Source: Azospirillum sp. OGB3
GTDB taxonomy: Bacteria; Pseudomonadota; Alphaproteobacteria; Azospirillales; Azospirillaceae
Assembly: GCF_014192915.1 (NCBI RefSeq)
Contig: NZ_JACHYN010000017.1
Span: forward strand, 51,041 to 115,040
Length of the DNA: 64,000 nt
Direction of reading: 5' to 3'
The notes under the pieces are model-generated. The model was given only the letters and a program-made list of their open reading frames with translations. It had not been told where the DNA came from and ran no database searches. Below, piece by piece: positions 1 through 8,521 of the stretch (position 1 is the stretch's first letter; every line of letters begins with the position of its first letter). A program made the translations under genes and the position numbers.

Positions 1-1194
1 GGTGAGCGGCTGGCGGGCGCGCAACAGCTCGATCTTGGCGAGGCGTTGCGCGGCGCTGCCGCTGATCGTGTAGGGCAGCGGGTGATCGCGCCACACGCGC
101 TCCCCGCCCATCTCGGCCATGGCGGCGTCGCTGGCCACCGCCGGGTAATCGGAGGGTTGCCAATGGTTGTCCGGCGAGACGTACACGCCCTTGACGCCGT
201 TGAACGCCTCACGCCGGGACACCCGCGTGGCGATCCGGATCGGGCCGGTGATGTCGCCTTCCGCCAGGGACCTGCCGGGCGTCTGCCAGGCGCCCGCCAG
301 GAGGCGCCATTTCCCACCAGCGTAGACCAGCCGGCCGCCGCAAGCCGTCAGCAACTCCTGAAGGATCTGTTGGGGCGGGCGGGCGGTGTCGATCAGCCCG
401 TCCACCGTGTAGCGCGGCTCCGCGCTGCCGTCCGCCCGCAACACCCCCTCATCGCTCACGTTGGCCGCGGCGGCGAAGAAGGAATCGTCGATTTCGTCGG
501 CGCCGACGCCAAGCCCCAGCGGATGGCGCAGGTACCAGCGGATGGCCAAGGCGGCGTTGCGGCTGTAGCCGGTGGCCCCGGTGCGCGGGTCGGTCAGCTC
601 GTCCGCCCCTTCGACATCGCAGGAGATGGAGGGCAGGCCGCCGGGCCAGGCCTGATCGCTCCACTTCAGCCGCACGTAAAGGTAGGCGATGCCGCGCAGG
701 CGGTGCTCCGCCGTCCATTTCCCGTCGCTTTCCGCCGTCAGGTCGGCGTCGGCGGCCTGATCGGCGGTCCCCAGGTGGCGGTTCACCCTCACCAGCCCGA
801 CGAAGCGGGCGTCGGTTTCGGGCACGTCATCGAAATAGACGGTGCCGATGCTGCGGAGCCGGTTGCTGGCCAGGGCGATGACCAGATGCAGATACTCGTT
901 GCCGTTGGAGCTGTGGACGAAGACCAGCGGCCCGGAGACCCGCGCCCGGCCGACGATCAGCCGGCGGGCCACCACCGGTTGGCGGATCATCAGCGTGCGG
1001 TCCTCGCGCAGCGTGGCGGTGGGCGCCTTGGCCTTCGGGGACAGGGCCTGGCTGGCCAGCCCCAGCACCATCGAGGCGCCGAAGTTGACGGCGAAGGTGG
1101 TGAGGATGGAGCCGGCGATCAGCGTTCCGGCGACGGCCGCCGACGCGGTGCCGACCGCGGCGGCCACGGCGGCTCCAGCGGCAACGACGGGCAT
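1..1194 (-). CDS. Phage tail tip / host-specificity (J-like) protein, 3' part outside window
   Basis: The minus-strand frame stays open from the ATG at 1194 to the window edge, giving the first 398 residues of a longer protein. The N-terminus has a glycine/alanine-rich hydrophobic stretch. It is followed by the pattern RLIVGRARVSGPLVFVH and later AEPRYTVDGLIDTARPPQQ, as in tail-tip proteins of siphoviruses and gene transfer agents that form the baseplate hub and bind the host. The ATG overlaps the stop of the upstream DUF6950 gene (ATGA), and its place after tape measure and tail-assembly genes matches lambda J order. The family call is by motif and position. The missing C-terminus would carry receptor specificity. 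Confidence 0.8.
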   Translation of the reverse strand, partial: MPVVAAGAAVAAAVGTASAAVAGTLIAGSILTTFAVNFGASMVLGLASQALSPKAKAPTATLREDRTLMIRQPVVARRLIVGRARVSGPLVFVHSSNGNEYLHLVIALASNRLRSIGTVYFDDVPETDARFVGLVRVNRHLGTADQAADADLTAESDGKWTAEHRLRGIAYLYVRLKWSDQAWPGGLPSISCDVEGADELTDPRTGATGYSRNAALAIRWYLRHPLGLGVGADEIDDSFFAAAANVSDEGVLRADGSAEPRYTVDGLIDTARPPQQILQELLTACGGRLVYAGGKWRLLAGAWQTPGRSLAEGDITGPIRIATRVSRREAFNGVKGVYVSPDNHWQPSDYPAVASDAAMAEMGGERVWRDHPLPYTISGSAAQRLAKIELLRARQPLT

Positions 1195-1610
1195 CAGCCG
1201 ATCCTCCAGGCATGGCGCGCCCGCGCCAGGGGGAGCGAGACCAAGCCGGCTTCTCCGGGACAGGCCACCGCCCGGCCGGTCAGGTCCACCACGCCGCAGG
1301 CCAGGCGACCGCCCGGCCCATCCTCGATCAGCACGATGTCGCCGCGCTGGGCGAGCAAAGGCGCGATCGGCGCGCCCAGCAGCGCGGTGCAGCCATTGGC
1401 CAAGCCACCCAGCGGCTTCAGCAGCCGGGCAGCACCACGAGCGGAGCGGTAGCGGCCCCGGAACGGCGCCAGCGGGTCCGTGCCGGTCAGGACCTGCACG
1501 GCGTCGGCGGCGAGGATGCAGCAATCCCAGCGCCCCCACGAAAAAGGCCGCCCGCGGGCGGCCTCCAGGAAGGTGTGCAGCCGGCTGGGCCAATCTTCGA
1601 AGCGGGTCAT
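1194..1610 (-). CDS. DUF6950-like tail assembly protein (NlpC/P60-like position)
   Basis: A 138-residue protein. The segment GRPFSWGRWDCCILAADAV places a Trp-Asp-Cys motif near the N-terminus, as in DUF6950 proteins and reminiscent of the catalytic cysteine of NlpC/P60 peptidoglycan hydrolases. Later segments QRGDIVLIEDG and HAWRIG fit the same small hydrolase-like fold. In this gene order it takes the slot of lambda K, a tail-tip assembly protein that may cut cell wall. I chose the ATG at 1610 because it overlaps the upstream stop (ATGA); a GTG at 1622 would add four residues. Enzyme activity is inferred, not shown. Confidence 0.75.
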   Translation of the reverse strand: MTRFEDWPSRLHTFLEAARGRPFSWGRWDCCILAADAVQVLTGTDPLAPFRGRYRSARGAARLLKPLGGLANGCTALLGAPIAPLLAQRGDIVLIEDGPGGRLACGVVDLTGRAVACPGEAGLVSLPLARARHAWRIG

Positions 1611-2167
1611 CAGCGCCCCCACTTGATGCTCTGGTTCTGGATCGCCGGCACGTATTCCAGCCCGCGGTCGCCGGGGTATTCCGTTTGCTGATCCTCATGC
1701 TCGTAGCGGCGCTCGCGCGTCCGCTCCAGGTCGATCAGCCGGCTCTCCACGGCCACCTCGATGGTGGCGGTGTCGCCGCCCTCGGTGATCTCCATCACGT
1801 CGCAGCGCCCGCCGAACACCTCGTAGGGGTCGCCGATGACGACGCCGGTGTCGACATCGAGGGCGCCGAACAGCAGGCGCACCGGCCGGCCCTGGTAGGG
1901 TTCGCGCAGGGCCAGCCCCACCATGTCGGAGGGGATGCCGGACAGGGCGAAGGTGGCGCCGGTCGCGCGCAACTCCTGAGTCTCGGCGATCGTGGACACG
2001 CTCAGCAGATGGCCGGTGCCGTACCAGGTCAGCCCGGCCCAGCTCAACTCGCCATAGCCGGACCACAGGCGCACGGGGCCGCTGTCGAACAGAGCCTCGG
2101 CGAGCATGATGGGGGCGATGACTGGCGCCGTGACGGCGGCGGCCATGCCGGCGGTCAGGTCGCGCAT
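1610..2167 (-). CDS. Phage minor tail protein
   Basis: A 185-residue protein in the tail-tip cluster, starting at the ATG two bases after the preceding stop. It begins with a short hydrophobic stretch, then has repeated beta-type segments (for example SGPVRLWSGYGELSWAG and GVVIGDPYEVFGGRCDVMEI) and ends with a charged tail (LERTRERRYEHEDQQ). The position between a distal-tail-like gene and the DUF6950 gene matches lambda L or the gp13 slot of gene transfer agents. I do not recognise a named domain with certainty; the role in baseplate assembly is inferred from order. Confidence 0.65.
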   Translation of the reverse strand: MRDLTAGMAAAVTAPVIAPIMLAEALFDSGPVRLWSGYGELSWAGLTWYGTGHLLSVSTIAETQELRATGATFALSGIPSDMVGLALREPYQGRPVRLLFGALDVDTGVVIGDPYEVFGGRCDVMEITEGGDTATIEVAVESRLIDLERTRERRYEHEDQQTEYPGDRGLEYVPAIQNQSIKWGR

Positions 2168-2169
2168 GG

Positions 2170-2775
2170 TTACAGCGCCTCGATGCAGGAGAAGGAAAAC
2201 CCGTAGACCCCGGCGGCGTCGGCGTCCCATCCCGCGTCGTTGGAGGCCAGCCGGAACAGGCCGCGGGCATCGCGGGTGATGACGCCGCCGCCGTGGGGCG
2301 GCGCACCGCGCAGGGGCGGCTCGATGGTGAGTGCCGCCACGCCGCTGCCGTCGCTGGCCGCGTCGGCCACCACCATGTGCAGGCGGTTGCCGGGCAGCTC
2401 GATGTAATCCCCGGCGCGCAGGATGCCGGCGATCCACGGTGCCCAGCCGGCGGTGACCAGCGTGTTGCCCTTCTGCCCGGCCGCGTTGACGTAGGGCGCC
2501 CCGGCCGCAACGCCCCGCGGGACGCGGGCGTCCGGATCACCCATCAGGAAGGTGCCGCGCCGGCCGCGCAAGCCCAGGAGAAAGCCCTGCCACGCCCCGG
2601 CCTTGTCGCGCTTCATCGGCGGCAGGGAGATGTCGGCCTCCCACCACGCGCCCTGGTGTTCCTGGACCTGCTGCTGCCCGGTGAAGGGCGAGGTCGCCAC
2701 CGCCACCACCCGGCGCAGCCGGAAGGCGGAGCGCGACGGGGCCGGCGTAAGGGGAGGAATCAGCGGATAGGTCAT
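2170..2775 (-). CDS. Phage distal tail-like protein
   Basis: A 201-residue protein directly after the tape measure; its ATG overlaps the tape-measure stop (ATGA). It contains a segment GLRGRRGTFLMGDPDAR and a C-terminal FSFSCIEAL, with mixed beta-rich composition. Proteins in this slot in siphoviruses are distal tail (Dit) or minor tail proteins that join the tube to the tip complex. The assignment rests on location, length and general look; no catalytic motif is visible. Confidence 0.6.
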   Translation of the reverse strand: MTYPLIPPLTPAPSRSAFRLRRVVAVATSPFTGQQQVQEHQGAWWEADISLPPMKRDKAGAWQGFLLGLRGRRGTFLMGDPDARVPRGVAAGAPYVNAAGQKGNTLVTAGWAPWIAGILRAGDYIELPGNRLHMVVADAASDGSGVAALTIEPPLRGAPPHGGGVITRDARGLFRLASNDAGWDADAAGVYGFSFSCIEAL

Positions 2776-5720
2776 CGGCGCACCCCGCGTTGCATGCGGT
2801 CTTCGACCGCGGCCACCGTGGCCGCCTTGAGCTGGGGCAGCATGTTGAGGACTTCGGCGCGGGCGGCGGCGTTGACCCCGACGCCGAAATGCATGGTCTG
2901 CTGCACGACCACCGTTTGCCCACCGCCCCCGGACGGCGTGGCGCCGCCGCGCAGCTCGGGCACCCGCGGCAGGATCACGCCGGGCACCTTGGGCACGAAC
3001 AGCTCCGGCCGCTTCTCGCCGACGATGTAGGCCTCGTTGGGGTTGACCGGGCCGCCGGCCGCCCGGAACTGCGGCCCGTTGCCGACGCCGCCGAAGGTGC
3101 CGCCGGCGCCGGCCAGGTTGCCCGCGCCGTGCGTGCTGGCGGCGGAGCCGCCGAACAGGCTTCCCAAAAAGCCGGCGGCGGTGGTCAGGGTCGGCGCGGC
3201 GGAGCCGAGGAGCGCGTTCTTCAGCGGGTTGACGGCCGACAGCTTCACGAACTCCTGCATCAGCTCGCTGACCACGGCTTTCCCGATGTTGCGCAGGGAG
3301 GCGAAGGCGTCCTCGCCATTCATGGCCATCTCCGTCATGGCGGAGCCGATGCGGTCGAAGGCCTGTTCGCCGAAGTCGCCCAACTCCTGGAAAAGCGCCT
3401 CTTGCTGGGCGAGGGCCTCGTTCGCCTTGTCCAGTTCGGCGAGCTTGGCCAGATAGGCCTCGTAGGCTTGCCGGTAGCGGATCGTGCCGGCCTCGCCCTC
3501 GCGCAGCGCCAGGCTGTGGGCCTGCTGTGCCCGCACCGCTTCGGCCAGCACGCGCGGCCCCTTGCCCACGGTGTCGATGAGGGCGAGCTGGGCGGCGATC
3601 TGGCGGTCGAGGTCGGCGGTCTGCTCCGCCCGGATGCCGCGCAGCGTGGCCGCTTCCTCACGCTCGCGCGCGGCGCGGGTCGCCGGCCCCAGGCCGGTGG
3701 GCGCCGCGGCGGCGACGTCGTTTTCGATCTGCGCCCGGCGCTCCGCCGCCTCGCCCTTCCCGGCGGCCTTGGCCAGCCGCTCGGCGGCCTCGGCCTGGAG
3801 GGTGAGCTGGCGCACCGCGTCGCCGGTCGCCGCCGTCTGCTGCGCCGTCACCGCGACGGTGGCGGCGCGGATCTTGGCGTCCTTCTCCGACGCCGTGAGG
3901 GAGGCGTCGAGAAGATCGATGCGGGCCTGCTCCTGCGCAAGGTAGCGGCTGCGTTCCCGCTCCCCCATGCCGGCGGCCTTGGCCTGCGCCTCGCCCAGCT
4001 TCTGCGCCTTCAGGGTCTCGACGCTGACTCCGGCGCGCTGCGCCTCCTCCAGCCCGGCCAGGCGGTTGCGCGCCCGCTCCAACCCCGCCGACACCTGACC
4101 GGGATTGGCCACCTCCGGGTTGCCGACGCCACGCTCCAGGTCGGAGATCCGCTGTTGCATCTCGGCGATGTCGCCGTGCAGCGGGTCGAGGGAGCGCGCG
4201 GCGTCGCCGGCCACCCGGCTGCCGGCGACGCGGCCCTGATGGTCGGCGACGAGGGCCGCCTGTTCGCGCGCCCGCGCCCGTTCGGCGGTGCGCCGGGCCA
4301 GCTCCGCATCAACGTTCGCCAAATCGTCGGACGGCCCGCGTCCCATGCCGGGTGCGGCATAGCGGGAGTCGATCGGCACGGCGTCGGCCCCGGCCTGGCC
4401 GCCGGTCTCCGCGTCCACCCGGTCCGCATCGAGCTTGCGGGCGGCCAACAGGTCCCGGCGTTTCGCCTCCAAGCGCGCGATGGCTTGGTCGTTGGTCTCC
4501 GGCGCAGTGGCCCGGCCGGCGGCGTCGAAGGCATTGGAGATGGCGCGGGCCACGCGCTCCCAGGCCTGCGCCAGCGAGGACAGCCCGTCGCGGGCCAGGC
4601 TCCCGACCCGCGCGTTGAGGGCGTCCATCAGCAGTTTTTGCGCTTCGGTCGCCCGCCCCTGACGGGCCAGCGTCCGGATGTGCTCAAGCTGCTTGTCGGA
4701 CAGCAGGTTGAAGGCCTTGGCCAGCTCCTCGGCGCCGCGCACCGGATCGCTGAACAGCTTGGCCAGATCCGCCGTGGCCTCGGCGGTGTCCTTCCCGGTG
4801 GCCACCGCGTAGCCGCGCGACAGGGTGATGAGGCCCTCCATCACCTCGGTGCCGATCTTGCCGGTGCGGAGATAGGCGGCCTCCTGCTCACGCGCCGCCC
4901 GCACGGAGATCCCGCCGGCGTCGGCGGCCCGCCGCGCGATCCGTTCGAGCTGGTCACCGGTCAGGCCGATGGTGCCGCCCATCACCTGGTTGGCCACCGT
5001 CACGGCGCGCATCGACGATTGATAGGATTGGTTGGCCACCACCAGGGCGCCGACCGCGACGGCGACGCCGGCGATGGCCGCGGTCATGGCGGTGATGCTG
5101 AAACTGAAGGCTTGGGCGACCTGCGGTCCCTGCTGAAGGGCAATTTGCAGCGGTGACATGCCGGACCCCAGCGAGGCCACCACGTCACTGGCCGTGTACT
5201 TCAGCGTCTGCATCTGCATGGTGGAGAGTCCGGAGGCCTTCGCCGCCCCGGTGGCCGCCCGCTCCATGCCGCGCAGGGAGGCGATGCCGGCGTCGTAGCT
5301 GCCCTTGGCCCGCTTCACCGCGTCGGCGTGTTCGGCCTGGCTGATCGCCCCCACCTTCAGCGCACGGTCGGCTTCCGCCACCGCCGCGGTGTAGGTCTGT
5401 TCCAGCTTGGCTGCCGGCACCAGCTTGGCCCGCATGTCATCCAGGGCGCGGCCATACGCCTCGATGTCGGCCGCCCGGTCGCGGGTGGGGCCGCGGGTCA
5501 CGCCGGTGAGGGCGTTGACGCGCTCCTGCGCCTTGGCGATGCCGGCGTAGGCGTTGGTGACGCCGGCGGCCATCTGCCGCGCGGCCTGTTCGGCGCGGGC
5601 GGCGGACCGCTCGATGCCGCCGGCCGTCTGCCCGACCGCCTTGTCCGCCCGCGCCAGCTCCGACCGCAACAGGGCGGTGGAGGCCTCGATCCGGACGAGA
5701 AGGGATGCGACCTCAGTCAT
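2772..5720 (-). CDS. Phage tail length tape measure protein
   Basis: At 982 residues it is the longest gene of the late cluster, as expected for a tape measure, whose length sets tail length. It is alanine-rich and largely helical. It has coiled-coil stretches at about residues 15-180 and 400-700, a hydrophobic segment near residue 205-230 (ITAMTAAIAGVAVAVGALVV), a lambda-H-like middle part, and a glycine-rich C-terminal region from about residue 850 (GSLFGGSAAS). It follows the two small chaperone genes, as usual. The hydrophobic segment may help DNA cross the inner membrane, which is known for the family but not shown here. Confidence 0.92.
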   Translation of the reverse strand: MTEVASLLVRIEASTALLRSELARADKAVGQTAGGIERSAARAEQAARQMAAGVTNAYAGIAKAQERVNALTGVTRGPTRDRAADIEAYGRALDDMRAKLVPAAKLEQTYTAAVAEADRALKVGAISQAEHADAVKRAKGSYDAGIASLRGMERAATGAAKASGLSTMQMQTLKYTASDVVASLGSGMSPLQIALQQGPQVAQAFSFSITAMTAAIAGVAVAVGALVVANQSYQSSMRAVTVANQVMGGTIGLTGDQLERIARRAADAGGISVRAAREQEAAYLRTGKIGTEVMEGLITLSRGYAVATGKDTAEATADLAKLFSDPVRGAEELAKAFNLLSDKQLEHIRTLARQGRATEAQKLLMDALNARVGSLARDGLSSLAQAWERVARAISNAFDAAGRATAPETNDQAIARLEAKRRDLLAARKLDADRVDAETGGQAGADAVPIDSRYAAPGMGRGPSDDLANVDAELARRTAERARAREQAALVADHQGRVAGSRVAGDAARSLDPLHGDIAEMQQRISDLERGVGNPEVANPGQVSAGLERARNRLAGLEEAQRAGVSVETLKAQKLGEAQAKAAGMGERERSRYLAQEQARIDLLDASLTASEKDAKIRAATVAVTAQQTAATGDAVRQLTLQAEAAERLAKAAGKGEAAERRAQIENDVAAAAPTGLGPATRAAREREEAATLRGIRAEQTADLDRQIAAQLALIDTVGKGPRVLAEAVRAQQAHSLALREGEAGTIRYRQAYEAYLAKLAELDKANEALAQQEALFQELGDFGEQAFDRIGSAMTEMAMNGEDAFASLRNIGKAVVSELMQEFVKLSAVNPLKNALLGSAAPTLTTAAGFLGSLFGGSAASTHGAGNLAGAGGTFGGVGNGPQFRAAGGPVNPNEAYIVGEKRPELFVPKVPGVILPRVPELRGGATPSGGGGQTVVVQQTMHFGVGVNAAARAEVLNMLPQLKAATVAAVEDRMQRGVRR

Positions 5721-5729
5721 CGGCCACCT

Positions 5730-5912
5730 TTAGGCAACTCCGGCCCGTTCCAGCGCGACGCGGAAGTCGGCGAAGCGCTCGCGCCGTTCTTCGGCGAGGG
5801 CGTCCTTGTCGCCCTGCGCCAAGGCCCAGCCGTCCAGCGCGGTGAACAGCTCGTGCGGCGTGGCGGCCCAGAACTCGGCGGGCCGCCAGCCGATGGCGCA
5901 GGCGTGTTTCAT
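5730..5912 (-). CDS. Small tail assembly chaperone (GTA TAC-like)
   Basis: A 60-residue protein starting MKHACAIGWRPAEFWAATP, typical of the small alphaproteobacterial tail assembly chaperones found between the gp11-like gene and the tape measure. The ATG at 5912 overlaps the stop of the upstream chaperone as ATGA, so it may be made by re-initiation or as a frameshift extension of that protein, as in lambda G/GT. The sequence favours a separate start but does not exclude slippage. Confidence 0.8.
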   Translation of the reverse strand: MKHACAIGWRPAEFWAATPHELFTALDGWALAQGDKDALAEERRERFADFRVALERAGVA

Positions 5913-6286
5913 CAGGCGGCGGAAGGGGATTCCCCGGTCACCGCCGCCCCGGCTTCCCCCGGTTCGGGGTCCTTGCCGCCGGTCAGCGCGTGCTTCAGCA
6001 GCTTGGCCACCACCGGAATCACTTCGACCTGGCCGTCGGCGACGATCAGCCGGCCGGCGTCGGCGTCGGTCATCGTGGCGCCGCCGGCGCGGGCCGCGGC
6101 GCCGACGATGGCGGCCAGCTCGGCGACGCGGAACGCCGAGGCCCCGAGGCGCATCAGGATCTCGGTGGTGCCGCGGCCCAGCCGCTCCTCCCACTCGACA
6201 ATGGCCTCGTAGGACGGGCGCAGCGCGACGGAGGTTCCGCCCAGCACCAGGGCGACCTCGCCGCGGTGGGGATTGGCGTTGCTCAT
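5912..6286 (-). CDS. Phage tail assembly chaperone (GTA gp11-like)
   Basis: A 124-residue protein starting MSNANPHRGEVALVLGG, with the pattern LRPSYEAIVEWEERLGRG that I associate with gene-transfer-agent gp11-type proteins. It lies between the tail tube gene and the tape measure, where chaperones that coat the tape measure are encoded. The start at 6286 was chosen over more upstream in-frame codons because the N-terminus matches the family length. The last codons overlap the next gene by four bases. Confidence 0.8.
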   Translation of the reverse strand: MSNANPHRGEVALVLGGTSVALRPSYEAIVEWEERLGRGTTEILMRLGASAFRVAELAAIVGAAARAGGATMTDADAGRLIVADGQVEVIPVVAKLLKHALTGGKDPEPGEAGAAVTGESPSAA

Positions 6287-6294
6287 GGTGTGCC

Positions 6295-6708
6295 TCACGG
6301 GATCGCGGCGAGGGCGCCCGCCGGCGTCAGGGTGATGGAGTAGGTGACGGCGTCTTCGGCCGGCGCGCTCACGTTGAACTGCGTGACGTAGAAGTCGCCG
6401 CCGTAGCCGTTGCCGGCGGCGTCGAAGACGATCTGGCAGGCGTGGGCGCTGCGCGTCCGCCACGCCGCTTCCAGCGCGTCAAGGTGGGTGCGGCTGGTGC
6501 GCAGCTTGCCGGAACACGAGACCTGGCCGCTGATCGTGGTCGGCATGCCGGTCTGCCAGCCGCCGTTGTCCTTGGCCGTGGTGTTGGCGACGTTGGTGGA
6601 GCCGTCGAAGCTGGTGTCGGTCTGGCCTTCCAACGTGGTGTAGGAGGCGGGCGCGGAAGCCGTGTTGCCCACCTTCAGCAGGCATTCGGTGCCGGGGATA
6701 TCAGCCAT
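6295..6708 (-). CDS. Phage major tail tube protein
   Basis: A 137-residue, serine/threonine/glycine-rich protein without charged coiled coils. It contains TSFDGSTNVANTTAKDNGGW and ends with TYSITLTPAGALAAIP, typical of major tail proteins of the TP901-1/HK97 type that stack in hexamers to form the siphovirus tube. It sits between the tail terminator and the chaperones, in the expected order. The call is firm at family level. Confidence 0.88.
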   Translation of the reverse strand: MADIPGTECLLKVGNTASAPASYTTLEGQTDTSFDGSTNVANTTAKDNGGWQTGMPTTISGQVSCSGKLRTSRTHLDALEAAWRTRSAHACQIVFDAAGNGYGGDFYVTQFNVSAPAEDAVTYSITLTPAGALAAIP

Positions 6709-6736
6709 AGCGTCCTCGAGGAAAAGGGGTGGTGGA

Positions 6737-7126
6737 TCAGTCGGGGTTGGTCAGGGCGGCGAAGCGGATCACGCCGTGGCGGGTCTGTTCGTCCACGTCG
6801 GCGAAGTCGGAAGCGAAATCGAAGCGCAGGCGCACCAGGGCGTGACCGGACAGGACCAGGGGGCGGCCGTGCAGTGCGGCCTTGATCTGGCCGAGCAGCT
6901 CCTTCGTCTCGCGCCGCCCGGCGTATTGGGACCAGACATGCAGGGTCAGGCTGTGGTCCTCGCCGTCGTCGGTCTTGCTGCCGGCCAGCGCGATGGTGCT
7001 GTCGCCGATCGCCACGTAGGGCATGGCGGCGCCCTGCGGCACGTCGTCGTAGACGGGCGCGGCCAGCACGCCGGGCACGGACAACGCGTCGTACACGGCC
7101 TTTTGCAGCTCCCATCCGGCGCTCAT
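6737..7126 (-). CDS. Tail completion/terminator protein (DUF3168)
   Basis: A 129-residue protein beginning MSAGWELQKAVYDALS and containing MPYVAIGDSTIA and LHVWSQYAGRRETKEL, the pattern of the DUF3168 family that caps the siphovirus tail tube. The ATG overlaps the stop of the gp10-like gene (ATGA). Its place just before the major tail protein is the standard HK97/GTA order. Confidence 0.88.
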   Translation of the reverse strand: MSAGWELQKAVYDALSVPGVLAAPVYDDVPQGAAMPYVAIGDSTIALAGSKTDDGEDHSLTLHVWSQYAGRRETKELLGQIKAALHGRPLVLSGHALVRLRFDFASDFADVDEQTRHGVIRFAALTNPD

Positions 7127-7635
7127 GGGTCGGCGTCCTTGGTGCGGCGGATCAGCGCCGGCATGGCGGCCAGGCCGTCCCCATCGTCGGTGACCAGGCC
7201 GGCGGCGTGCTTCAGCGCGCGGTCGACGGCGCCGCCGATGTCGGCGAGGTTGCGCGCCTTGTTCGCCTTGAACGCCGGGACCAAAAAGGGTTGCGCCGGG
7301 CTGCCGGGGTGCTGGATCACCGCGCCGCCGGGCATCTTGATGGCGTGGGGACGGGCGCCGAACTCCACCAGGTGGGCGTGCCGCGCCCGGCGCCGGCCAA
7401 AGCTGCCGACCGAAGCGCCGAGGCCGTCCTGGCGGATCTTGACCTTGAATTTGGCGCGCAGCTCACCGGTGGCGTAGCGGTTCTTTCCCGGCGCCGGCAT
7501 GGCCGTCAGGGCGGCGTCGAAAATCCGGGTCGCCGCACCCTCGATCGCGGTGGCCACCTCGGTTTGCGCGTCCGCCGGCAGACGGCGGAGCAAGCGGCGG
7601 AGCTTGATCGCTCCGGAGAGTCGGCGGCGTGCCAT
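7123..7635 (-). CDS. HK97 gp10-like head-tail joining protein
   Basis: A 170-residue basic protein starting MARRRLSGAIKLRRLLRRLP. It contains HAHLVEFGARPHAIKMPG, the hallmark of the HK97 gp10 family that completes the neck between capsid and tail. The ATG at 7635 overlaps the stop of the head stopper gene as ATGA, which fixes the start and excludes the longer upstream frame. Flanking genes are the stopper and the DUF3168 terminator, as in HK97-like phages. Confidence 0.88.
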   Translation of the reverse strand: MARRRLSGAIKLRRLLRRLPADAQTEVATAIEGAATRIFDAALTAMPAPGKNRYATGELRAKFKVKIRQDGLGASVGSFGRRRARHAHLVEFGARPHAIKMPGGAVIQHPGSPAQPFLVPAFKANKARNLADIGGAVDRALKHAAGLVTDDGDGLAAMPALIRRTKDADP

Positions 7636-7970
7636 CAGCCCTCGCAATCCAGGGTGAGGAAGGGGTCCCGCCCGGCGTCGGCGATGAAGCGGATATTGTA
7701 GGTCTGGCCGCGCCAGATCACGCGCATGTCGGGGGCCACGTCGGCCCGCCGGCGGATGCGCATGCGTACCAAGACCGACGCCTCGCGCTGTTGGGCGTTG
7801 GCGCGTTCGTCGCCGGAGACCGGCCAGACTTTCGCCCAGACGGTGCACACCGGCACCCACGCCACAGTGGCCCCGCCGCCGCCGTCGCCGCTGCGGATCT
7901 CCCGCTCGATGGCGACGCGCTGGTCCAGCTCGCCGGCCCCGGTGCGATACCCGGTGCGCCGCCCGCTCAT
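7635..7970 (-). CDS. Head closure / head-tail adaptor (SPP1 gp16-like)
   Basis: A 111-residue protein with the pattern GELDQRVAIERE at residues 13-24 and a C-terminal MRVIWRGQTYNIRFIADAG. Both are typical of phage head-tail adaptors that close the capsid portal after packaging. It overlaps its neighbours on both sides by four bases, showing tight translational coupling in the neck module. Confidence 0.9.
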   Translation of the reverse strand: MSGRRTGYRTGAGELDQRVAIEREIRSGDGGGGATVAWVPVCTVWAKVWPVSGDERANAQQREASVLVRMRIRRRADVAPDMRVIWRGQTYNIRFIADAGRDPFLTLDCEG

Positions 7971-8275
7971 GCCACGCTGACCTTGCGATGGAACGACAGC
8001 AGCCGCTCCAAGGTCGGGTTGTCGGCCAGCGACAGGCCGGCGGCCACCCCTTCACGGTTGGCGTAGAGGTCGGCCAGGATCAGCAGGGCTGCGGCCTTCA
8101 CCGACGCGGGCACGGGCACCGGGAGGCCGGCGCCATCGCTCCACGGCACCGGACGGCCCAGCGACTGCCCCACCAGCTCCTCCGCCGCGGCCAGCTTCAG
8201 CGCGATGTCGGCGTCCTCGTCGGCGCCGTCCACGCGCAGATGCGCCTTGGCTTCATCCAGGGTCACGAAGGGCAT
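7967..8275 (-). CDS. Head-tail connector protein (gp6-like)
   Basis: A 102-residue protein starting MPFVTLDEAKAHLRVDGADED, the usual opening of gp6-type connectors that form a ring below the portal. The rest is helical, with LKLAAAEELVGQSLGRP and AALLILADLYANREG matching the family helices. It is the first gene of the neck module after the capsid gene and a short 53-codon gene. Confidence 0.9.
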   Translation of the reverse strand: MPFVTLDEAKAHLRVDGADEDADIALKLAAAEELVGQSLGRPVPWSDGAGLPVPVPASVKAAALLILADLYANREGVAAGLSLADNPTLERLLSFHRKVSVA

Positions 8276-8344
8276 TGCGCAGCTCCGGAAAGCACAAGGG
8301 CCGGCGAAAGCCGGCCCTCTGTGCGGGTGGTGCGGGTGGCCGGC

Positions 8345-8506
8345 CTACTTGCCGGCGTCGCCCGCTTTCTTCGCCTCGGCCCGCACTTCCTCGGCGACCT
8401 TGGCCTTCACCAGCGCGTCGGCCACGTCCGTTGCGAAGCGGGCGACCTCGCCGGCGTTGTAGAGCGTGCCCACCGTGGCGGGTTCCTTGAACTTGACGGC
8501 CTTCAT
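8345..8506 (-). CDS. Small phage head protein of unknown function
   Basis: A 53-residue open frame between the capsid and connector genes, starting MKAVKFKEPATVGTLYNAGE and ending in a lysine/alanine/glutamate-rich helix. Small proteins with an opening like KFLKPYTPYNAGE are common just after HK97-type capsid genes in prophages. The function is unknown; position suggests a capsid accessory or structural role. It lies 15 bases after the capsid stop and has no overlap with the connector gene. Confidence 0.7.
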   Translation of the reverse strand: MKAVKFKEPATVGTLYNAGEVARFATDVADALVKAKVAEEVRAEAKKAGDAGK

Positions 8507-8521
8507 GGCGTCGGACTCCTC

